This document shows positions 27,043-34,362 of a stretch of DNA of 34,362 bases, piece after piece. Positions within the stretch are counted from its first letter, which is position 1. Every line of letters starts with the position of its first letter. The notes below the pieces were generated by a model. The model was given only the letters and a program-made list of their open reading frames with translations. It was not told where the DNA came from and did no database searches. The DNA comes from an uncultured Candidatus Thioglobus sp. (GTDB lineage Bacteria > Pseudomonadota > Gammaproteobacteria > PS1 > Pseudothioglobaceae). The stretch covers positions 1 through 34,362 of the forward strand of contig CAJQTG010000018.1 in assembly GCA_905618925.1 (NCBI GenBank), read 5' to 3'. The translations under genes were made by a program, and so were the position numbers.

Positions 27043-29739
27043 ATGAAAAACCTTCTACTAAAACTTAATATATATTTTGAAAAAGTACCAGGTAAGTTAA
27101 TACCTTATCGAAAAACTGTTCTTCTTCTAGCCCTACTTTCGACTCTTTTTATGGGGTATGGCGCCTCTCGCTTTGTTTTAGATACTTCATTTAGCGTTTG
27201 GTTTAGTGAGTCTGACCCTGCAATTGAAGCTTTGGATGATTTTCGTGACCAATTTGGAAGTGATGATGGTCTATTTATTGTTTATGAAGCTAAAGATGGT
27301 GATGTATTCTCAAATAAATCATTAACCCTAGTCTCTGAAATAACAGAGGTGCTTGATAATTACAGGCAGATAAGTGATGATGTTTGGCTTGAAAAGTATG
27401 GGCTTACTCCTGATATTGTTGAATCATTAACTCATATTAAGCGTGTTCAGTCCTTATCTAATATTAGAATTCAAAAAAATGAAGATGATGTTTTAAGTTC
27501 ACCTCGCTTAGTGCCTAAAAAAATTCCAAGTGATGCCATAGTTTTAAGTGAAATCAGCTCTGAAGCAGATAGTCAGCCTAGTTTACCGCTATTTATGTTC
27601 TCAAAAGACCACCGTTTTGGGGCAATTTCTATCCAAACAGACTTTGGGGCCATCCCAGTAGTTCAGGAGCTAAACGATGAGTTTTCTCTGTTTGCTGATG
27701 ATGAGTGGAGTGATGATTTTGATGAAGGTATAGATGATAATGCTATTATTCAAAAAATCGAATATCAGCCTGATGAGCCAGGACTTTATATCCCATTTAT
27801 GAAGGCTATAACAGCGATTACTGAGCAGCCAAAAATGACAGAACATTTTAACTTTTATCCGATTGGTAACTCCGCCATGATGTCTTTAGCAATGGACACG
27901 TTAATTCAAGCTGCATTTTTATTGGTGGGCATGGTGGTAATCATTAACCTATTACTTTGGTCATTGTTTCGCTCTGCAAGTGCAGTGGTTCTTCCCCAGC
28001 TAGCAATTGGCCTGAGTATTCTATTTGTTATTGGAGGTCTGAGCTGGCTTAACTTAGCATCAACAACTCTTATTGCTCTAACTGTAATGCTTATTATTGC
28101 AGTCGGCGTAGCTGACTGTGTTCATGTGATGAGTTCTTATTTATTTTTCAGGCGAGATGGTAAAGAACATGATGAGGCATTATCAAAGGCTTATGGTAAG
28201 ACTGGCGTTCCTATTTTATTAACAACAATAACCACAATGGCAGGAATGTCCTCATTGGCGGTTACTGGCATGCCTATGTTTGTGCAATTTGGCCTCTCTT
28301 CTGCAGCTGGTGTCCTTTTTGCTTTCTTATACACAATATATTTACTGCCAGTTTTATTGAATTATTGGCACCCAATGCAAATTAAAAAAACTGAAGCAGT
28401 AAATGAAAATACAAAAACTGGGATAAGGTCGTTTGCTTTGTTATTGAAATCACAAATGTTTAGTTTTTTATGTTTTTTTGTAAATCCATTAGCAAAAATT
28501 TCAAAAAAAATAGGTTTGAATTGGCTCTTAGGCGCAGAATGGCTTCAGCCTCTATTAAATAGAATCCCAGCTTTTGTAGAGCGTTTCCGTTACTCCATAG
28601 CTATTATTTTTGTGAGCGTATTTGTAATCTGTTTATATGGCGCGACTCAAGTAAAAATTGATTCCAATCTAGTTGAGCTTTATTCGGATGATGTGCCAAT
28701 TGGTCAAGCATATGAAATTGTTGATGAGCACATGATGGGCACAGGAAATATGGAAATTGTTGTAGATACAGTAATTTCAGATGGAATAATGGATCCAGAT
28801 GTATTAAATGCGATGAATAGACTTCAAAATACAATTGAAGAAAATTATAGTGAGTTTATTATTCGTACAAATTCTTTGGCAGACCTAGTAATAGATACTC
28901 ACGCTATTATGCAAGACTCTGAAGATTACCGAAATATTCCTGATAGTCAAATTGCAGTATCTCAATTGCTTTACTTGTTTAATAGCTCAAATCCTGAAGA
29001 GCGACGAGCCCTTGTCAGTGATGACTATAGTAAGAGTCACATAAGTGTTCAACTAAAAAATGCAGGTTCTAACGAATATAAGGAATTTTTCAAAGATATC
29101 CAACGCGATATAAATAAGGAATTTAATGGATTAAAAGATCGATATCCTGATATAAAAGTTCAAATTACTGGCTCATTTGCTTTAATGATGCGCCTTGCTG
29201 ATAACATTAGTAATAACCAGTTTAAGAGTTTGGCAATAGCAGCTGTAGTTATTAGCCTGTTATTAATGATAACCCTAGGATCTTTTCAAGCAGGTGTTAT
29301 GTCGATTATTCCTAATTTAATTCCAGCATCATTAGCATTTGGATTAATGGGTCTTCTTGGAGTCCCACTCGATACAGACACTTTAATGATTGCACCTTTA
29401 ATTATTGGTATTGCAGTGGATGATACGATTCACTTTATTAGTCATTACAGAATGTCACTTGCACAAAATCACAATATGAAGCTTGCGCTTGTGGAAACTA
29501 TAAACGAAGTTGGTCAAGCAGTAACATTTACAACCCTCATACTGGGCTGTGGATTTTTGATGCTTACATTTAGTGATTATTTAGGACTCGCAAAGATTGG
29601 GACTTTTGGTTCTTTAGCTATATTTGTTGCACTATTGTGTGACTTATTGTTTTTCCCAGCATTGATTATGATTTTCAAACCAAAGTTTGGCCAGAAAGAT
29701 GTTGAAGATAATTTAAATTTTATAGAGGCTACAAAATGA
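27043..29739 (+). CDS. RND/MMPL-superfamily inner-membrane permease
   Basis: An 898-residue polytopic protein with the RND duplication: one membrane helix (about 25-42), a large periplasmic loop, then five helices (about 285-455), then the same again (helix near 520-540, loop, helices about 735-885). The charged residues of the proton-relay helices are Asp358 (GVADCVHVMSSY) and Asp793/Asp794 with His797 (GIAVDDTIHFISHY), as in the sterol-sensing-domain, hopanoid or MMPL-like branch (COG1033) rather than the AcrB drug-efflux branch. The first periplasmic loop has a very acidic run at 219-232 (9 of 14 acidic). Its stop overlaps the next gene's start by ATGA. It probably moves a lipid or hydrophobic compound to a periplasmic carrier; the substrate is unknown. 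Confidence 0.9.
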   Translation: MKNLLLKLNIYFEKVPGKLIPYRKTVLLLALLSTLFMGYGASRFVLDTSFSVWFSESDPAIEALDDFRDQFGSDDGLFIVYEAKDGDVFSNKSLTLVSEITEVLDNYRQISDDVWLEKYGLTPDIVESLTHIKRVQSLSNIRIQKNEDDVLSSPRLVPKKIPSDAIVLSEISSEADSQPSLPLFMFSKDHRFGAISIQTDFGAIPVVQELNDEFSLFADDEWSDDFDEGIDDNAIIQKIEYQPDEPGLYIPFMKAITAITEQPKMTEHFNFYPIGNSAMMSLAMDTLIQAAFLLVGMVVIINLLLWSLFRSASAVVLPQLAIGLSILFVIGGLSWLNLASTTLIALTVMLIIAVGVADCVHVMSSYLFFRRDGKEHDEALSKAYGKTGVPILLTTITTMAGMSSLAVTGMPMFVQFGLSSAAGVLFAFLYTIYLLPVLLNYWHPMQIKKTEAVNENTKTGIRSFALLLKSQMFSFLCFFVNPLAKISKKIGLNWLLGAEWLQPLLNRIPAFVERFRYSIAIIFVSVFVICLYGATQVKIDSNLVELYSDDVPIGQAYEIVDEHMMGTGNMEIVVDTVISDGIMDPDVLNAMNRLQNTIEENYSEFIIRTNSLADLVIDTHAIMQDSEDYRNIPDSQIAVSQLLYLFNSSNPEERRALVSDDYSKSHISVQLKNAGSNEYKEFFKDIQRDINKEFNGLKDRYPDIKVQITGSFALMMRLADNISNNQFKSLAIAAVVISLLLMITLGSFQAGVMSIIPNLIPASLAFGLMGLLGVPLDTDTLMIAPLIIGIAVDDTIHFISHYRMSLAQNHNMKLALVETINEVGQAVTFTTLILGCGFLMLTFSDYLGLAKIGTFGSLAIFVALLCDLLFFPALIMIFKPKFGQKDVEDNLNFIEATK

Positions 29740-30656
29740 ATAAATTAATACTTACTTACTCAAAATCTACATTGCTTAGTGTTGTGCTTGGTGTATTTTT
29801 AATTCTCCAAGTGCCTAATACATATGCTGAAACTAATTTAAGTGCACGAGAGATTATGGAGAAAGTTGATGTTGAGAGCCGTAAATCTACTGACTCAGCA
29901 TTCACTCGTATGAAGCTGACTACCTGTAAATATGGTCTCAGCGGAGGAAAGGTAAAGTGCGCTGAAAAAGCCCGTGTAAAGCTAATTGAAAATGCACAAA
30001 TTAATACTGGAGAAGGTAACCAAGACACTAAGAGTATTGCAATAATCCTAGAGCCTTCAAGTGAAAAAGGAATAGGAATGCTTTCATATAGTTATGATGA
30101 TAGTGATAGAGATAATGAGACCTGGTTATATCTTTCTGCCCTTGGAAAAGTTAAGAGAATTAGTGTTAGAAATAGTGATGATGAAGAAACTGAATCTGCT
30201 AGTATTTTTGGAACTGAGATGACAACCGAAGATCAAGAGACAGGAAAGCTTGATGACTATACATATGAATTACTAGAGTTTGGAACTTTTAGAGGAAGAG
30301 AGGTTGTAGTAGTTGAGTCGACACCAAAAAAACATAGAATCAGCAAAAGCAGTTATGGGAAAACACAAAACTGGATTGATACTGAAAGATTCATAACCCT
30401 TAAGGTGCAAATGTTTGATAAATACAATAATCCTATCAAGAAGCTTGAGGTTGGCAAAGTTGAAAAGATTAATGATGTTTGGATGGGAAGAAGTTTGACA
30501 TTTTTTAATACTGTAAGCAATAGGCTCACAAATATGAAGCTTGAAGCGATAAATTTTGATATGGATATCAAAGAAGATTTTTTAACTCAAAGAGCTTTGA
30601 CTGACCAAGCATTTAGAGAGAAATTTTTGAGGGATTTACGTAAACAGGCTAAATAA
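29736..30656 (+). CDS. Periplasmic LolA-like (outer-membrane lipoprotein-sorting family) protein
   Basis: A 306-residue exported protein. The signal peptide is residues 1-31, with probable cleavage after NTYA. The mature part opens with LSAREIMEKVD and contains ETWLYLSALGKVKRIS, SIFGTEMTTEDQ and YELLEFGTFRGREVVVVES, which fit the PF17131 'outer membrane lipoprotein-sorting' LolA-like fold: an open half-barrel that holds an acyl chain. It is not the LolA that pairs with LolCDE, being longer and sitting with a permease. The ATG overlaps the permease stop (ATGA), so the two are translationally coupled. It most likely shuttles the permease's cargo across the periplasm towards the barrel encoded next; that is inference from gene order. 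Confidence 0.85.
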   Translation: MNKLILTYSKSTLLSVVLGVFLILQVPNTYAETNLSAREIMEKVDVESRKSTDSAFTRMKLTTCKYGLSGGKVKCAEKARVKLIENAQINTGEGNQDTKSIAIILEPSSEKGIGMLSYSYDDSDRDNETWLYLSALGKVKRISVRNSDDEETESASIFGTEMTTEDQETGKLDDYTYELLEFGTFRGREVVVVESTPKKHRISKSSYGKTQNWIDTERFITLKVQMFDKYNNPIKKLEVGKVEKINDVWMGRSLTFFNTVSNRLTNMKLEAINFDMDIKEDFLTQRALTDQAFREKFLRDLRKQAK

Positions 30657-30665
30657 ATTTTGAGT

Positions 30666-31937
30666 ATGTTAAATTCTATCTGTAAAGGAATTATTGCTTT
30701 AATTATTGGTTTTGGAATTAACTCCATTTCTATTGCTGAGGATGAGTTATTTTTTGATGATGAGTTAGTATTTGAAGATTCTGATCAAGAGTTTGAAAAG
30801 TGGGATGATGACAGTGATGTCTTTAGTGATAATGACATAAACACAGAAAAATCTTTTACTTGGCTAGATCTTAGTGTTTCACATAAGTATGGGGTTAATC
30901 CTGCTAGTAGTTATAGCACCAAAATGGAAAGAACTGAGCTGAGGCTTGGAACTAGTGGCTCCGTTTTTGACTCAAGTTATGGCGAAGTAGAAATTAAAGC
31001 AATAAAATATTGGCCTAGTGATAGTAATAACGTAATTGAGGCAAGTGATGTAGACGTAGAGAAGGCATTTGTGCAATTTAGTTTTGACGACTGGAGTGCT
31101 AAGTTAGGTCGTTATACTATTGGTTGGGGTGAGCTCGAGGGTGGGGCACTTGACGTAATAAATCCCTCGGGTGGATTAACAGACCCATCGATGATTTCCC
31201 AATGGATTTTGAGCTCTACGCGTTATTTTGACAGTAGTGATTTAAGCTTTTTTTATAATACAAATCCTAGAATTTCAAAAAGCAAATTAACGACGCTTAA
31301 AAATGATAGCTATGATGAATTTGGAGTGCGCTATGGAGTAAGTTCAGAGGGAAGTGATATGGCTTTTTATGCTGGTCAACTTATTCCTAATGATGCCCTC
31401 ATCAATCTAACTGATGGCTTGGTCTATGCAACTCCATATCAATTATTAGGGTTTGGAATGAATAAAGCATTTGATGATTTCTTGCTGAAATTTGATATCG
31501 CTTATAAAAAAAACTTACAACAAAATCGTTCAGGACAGTTTGTAAAGGTAGATAGAATTGATTGGGATTTGGCCTTTGATATTCAAAAAAATGATAGAGC
31601 GATTTTGATTTCAGTTAACTCTCAGTACCTCTTAGATTTCTATAATGATTATCTAACTCCAACTTTAACGGGAAGTGTTAGCTCAGAAAAAAATAGTACG
31701 ACGTACATGGCAAGAGTAAGTGACAAGTTTGGTGATTCTGATTGGAGCTGGAACGCCTCCCATATAATTTTATCAAATAACGATCTTTCACTAACTTCAG
31801 CTGGACTTGACTGGGATATTAATGATCATTGGAAGGCTTCATTAGGCGCTACATACGCTGATGCTAAGCCAAACCGGGCGCTAAGCCTGTTTGACCAGTA
31901 CCAAAGAGTTAACTTGGAAGTTAAGTACCAGTATTAA
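30666..31937 (+). CDS. Outer-membrane beta-barrel protein, DUF1302-like
   Basis: About 423 residues. The signal peptide ends near SISIA (residue 24), followed by a strikingly acidic segment (25-57, 17 of 33 Asp/Glu) and then alternating amphipathic strands ending in VNLEVKYQY, a typical C-terminal aromatic sorting signal for the BAM machinery. LGRYTIGWGELEGGALDVI (from 147) resembles the conserved G-R-x-x-x-x-WGE motif of DUF1302 barrels, a family often found beside RND-type permeases and periplasmic carriers. I start at ATG 30666; an in-frame TTG at 30660 is also possible. It follows the LolA-like gene by nine bases, so it should be in the same transcript. The role as the outer-membrane end of a transport route is inferred. 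Confidence 0.82.
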   Translation: MLNSICKGIIALIIGFGINSISIAEDELFFDDELVFEDSDQEFEKWDDDSDVFSDNDINTEKSFTWLDLSVSHKYGVNPASSYSTKMERTELRLGTSGSVFDSSYGEVEIKAIKYWPSDSNNVIEASDVDVEKAFVQFSFDDWSAKLGRYTIGWGELEGGALDVINPSGGLTDPSMISQWILSSTRYFDSSDLSFFYNTNPRISKSKLTTLKNDSYDEFGVRYGVSSEGSDMAFYAGQLIPNDALINLTDGLVYATPYQLLGFGMNKAFDDFLLKFDIAYKKNLQQNRSGQFVKVDRIDWDLAFDIQKNDRAILISVNSQYLLDFYNDYLTPTLTGSVSSEKNSTTYMARVSDKFGDSDWSWNASHIILSNNDLSLTSAGLDWDINDHWKASLGATYADAKPNRALSLFDQYQRVNLEVKYQY

Positions 31938-32010
31938 TTTTTAGGTGGTTAAGTGATTACACTTTTACTACAACTTAAAGCATCAATCCTTCTTGCAGCA
32001 TAGGATATTG

Positions 32011-32027
32011 TATAATTTAGCTATAAT
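32011..32027 (+). promoter_or_regulatory. Two TATAAT boxes upstream of serS
   Basis: TATAAT occurs at 32011-32016 and 32022-32027, 11 bases apart, in the 106-base gap before serS. The first has TTCTTG 15 bases upstream, a marginal -35. A small AAGTG/CACTT hairpin (31955-31968) earlier in the gap could mark the end of the upstream transcript but lacks a good T-run. Confidence 0.4.
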
Positions 32028-32034
32028 AATTTAG

Positions 32035-33333
<1,299 letters not shown>

Positions 33334-33359
33334 CCCCTTTATTATTTTTGGAGTGAGAA

Positions 33360-33716
33360 ATGAATTTACCACCAGAATTATTTCTGATAGCAATGTTTGT
33401 ACTGATGTATTTTTTATTAATCAGACCACAACAAAAAAGAGCTAAAGATCACAAAGGCCTATTAAAAGCTTTAAAAAAAGGCGATGAAGTTGTAACTAAT
33501 GGCGGCGTCATTGGAAAAATTACTGCAGTTGACGAATCTTTTGCGGAAGTAGAGATTGCTTCAGGAGTTATTGTTAAATTGCAAAAACAGGGTATTAATC
33601 AAAAAATGCCAAAGGGAAGTGCTAAGTCTATGACTAAGTCAAGCTCTAAGGCAAAAGCTAGCCCAAAAGCTAAGGCTAATCCTAAAGCAAAAGAAGCTGA
33701 GAAAAATAATATATAA
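33360..33716 (+). CDS. yajC: Sec translocase accessory subunit YajC
   Basis: YajC is a single-pass inner-membrane protein that associates with SecDF and the SecYEG channel. The 118-residue protein has one membrane helix (about 4-21) followed by the diagnostic LIRPQQKRAKDHKGLLKAL and the KKGDEVVTNGGVIGKI beta domain, then EVEIASGVIVKLQKQGI. The C-terminal 30 residues are a low-complexity Lys/Ala/Ser/Pro tail with PKAKA-type repeats, longer and more basic than in E. coli YajC (110 residues). A GGAGTGAG ribosome-binding region precedes the ATG. secD starts nine bases after its stop, the standard yajC-secD order. Confidence 0.96.
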   Translation: MNLPPELFLIAMFVLMYFLLIRPQQKRAKDHKGLLKALKKGDEVVTNGGVIGKITAVDESFAEVEIASGVIVKLQKQGINQKMPKGSAKSMTKSSSKAKASPKAKANPKAKEAEKNNI

Positions 33717-33725
33717 AAACTCAAT

Positions 33726-34362
33726 ATGAATCATTACGCAGCCTGGAAAAATGCACTTATTGTATTTTTCTTATTCCTCTCAACTCTATATGCATTGCCA
33801 AATCTCTATGGTTCAGATTTGGCGATTCAGATTACGGGTACAGGCGACTATATTGTTGAAGAAAGCGATTTAGAATCTATAAGTAGTGCACTTACTGAAA
33901 ATAATGTTGACTTTAGATCTATAAATATTGATAACAATAATATTCTAATTCGGTTTAACAACTCCCAGTCGCAGCTTTCCTCTAAAACACTTTTAAAGAG
34001 CTCACTAAGCAGAAATTATGTGGTTGCTCTTAATCTTGCTCCATCAATTCCACAATGGCTTGGGAATTTGGGCGGTAAGGCAATGTCTTTAGGGCTTGAT
34101 CTTAGAGGAGGCGTTCATTTTTTACTTGAAGTAGATATGGAGGCGGTAGTTTCAACATCTTTAGATCGTTATTACAATGAGTTAAGAACCGTTTTGCGTA
34201 AAGACAAGTTATACAAAAAAATTCGTAAAGAAGATAATATGTTAGTTGTTAGCTTTAAGAGTGAAGACCTTAAGAATAAGGCAAAAAAGGTCATAAAAAA
34301 TGACTTGCCTGACTTGGTAATTGTTGAAGGCAGTGAGTTAGAATTAGAGCTTGGTCTTGAAG
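33726..34362 (+). CDS. secD: Protein translocase subunit SecD, 3'-truncated by the window edge
   Basis: SecD, with SecF, uses the proton gradient to pull exported proteins through SecYEG and release them in the periplasm. The visible 212 codons begin MNHYAAWKNALIVFFLFLST, giving the first membrane helix (about 9-27), and then YALPNLYG, typical of gammaproteobacterial SecD. The hallmark SLGLDLRGGVHFLLEVD has Asp125-Leu-Arg-Gly-Gly129. The remaining roughly 400 residues, including five further membrane helices, lie beyond the window. It is nine bases from yajC, so the two are co-transcribed. No secF is visible because the window stops. Confidence 0.96.
   Translation, partial: MNHYAAWKNALIVFFLFLSTLYALPNLYGSDLAIQITGTGDYIVEESDLESISSALTENNVDFRSINIDNNNILIRFNNSQSQLSSKTLLKSSLSRNYVVALNLAPSIPQWLGNLGGKAMSLGLDLRGGVHFLLEVDMEAVVSTSLDRYYNELRTVLRKDKLYKKIRKEDNMLVVSFKSEDLKNKAKKVIKNDLPDLVIVEGSELELELGLE

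Overview
This window looks like chromosomal DNA of an AT-rich, streamlined gammaproteobacterium. The complete 16S-tRNA-Ile-tRNA-Ala-23S-5S operon has an enterobacterial-style leader (boxA followed by a boxC-like element). GshA, Maf/YceF, YaaA, MnmE, GltB and SecD are all gammaproteobacterial in type. Gene spacing is very tight, and protein-coding DNA contrasts sharply with the more GC-balanced rRNA block. My best guess is the marine SUP05/Arctic96BD-19 (Thioglobaceae) group. That is an inference from general resemblance, not from a database match. I see no insertion sequence, prophage, CRISPR array or other clear sign of recent transfer.

Layout. Positions 1-4560 hold a run of plus-strand housekeeping genes: the 3' part of hemE, then trpA-accD, ispH (TTG start) and a PfkB-family kinase. 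Positions 4561-5844 are the least familiar part: a 94-residue winged-helix-like protein, a 264-base gap with an imperfect inverted repeat and five copies of CTAAG in either orientation, and a small membrane protein resembling a MASE1 sensor domain with no output domain. Positions 5876-9891 carry a minus-strand maf-mfd operon. It diverges from folA and a 60-residue lipoprotein gene across a 56-base gap containing a perfect 10+10 palindrome. gltB follows on the minus strand, divergent from yaaA and grxC. A Nudix-ThiE-like fusion on the minus strand diverges from gshA-mnmE.

Positions 20283-25964 are the rRNA operon, with promoter, leader antitermination signals, processing stems for both large rRNAs, two spacer tRNAs and a strong intrinsic terminator. 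After it come an MBL-fold hydrolase gene (26025-26978) and a three-gene unit (27043-31937): an RND/MMPL-type permease, a secreted LolA-like protein whose start overlaps the permease stop, and an outer-membrane beta-barrel resembling DUF1302. The window ends with serS, yajC and the 5' part of secD.

How the genes work together. Most supply core functions: haem, tryptophan, fatty-acid, isoprenoid, folate, glutamate and glutathione synthesis, tRNA charging and modification, nucleotide-pool cleaning, transcription-coupled repair and protein export. The best candidate for an under-described system is the inner-membrane permease / periplasmic carrier / outer-membrane barrel set at 27043-31937, which looks like a trans-envelope lipid or hydrophobic-compound transport route. 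The second is the winged-helix / CTAAG-rich gap / MASE1-like locus at 4726-5844.
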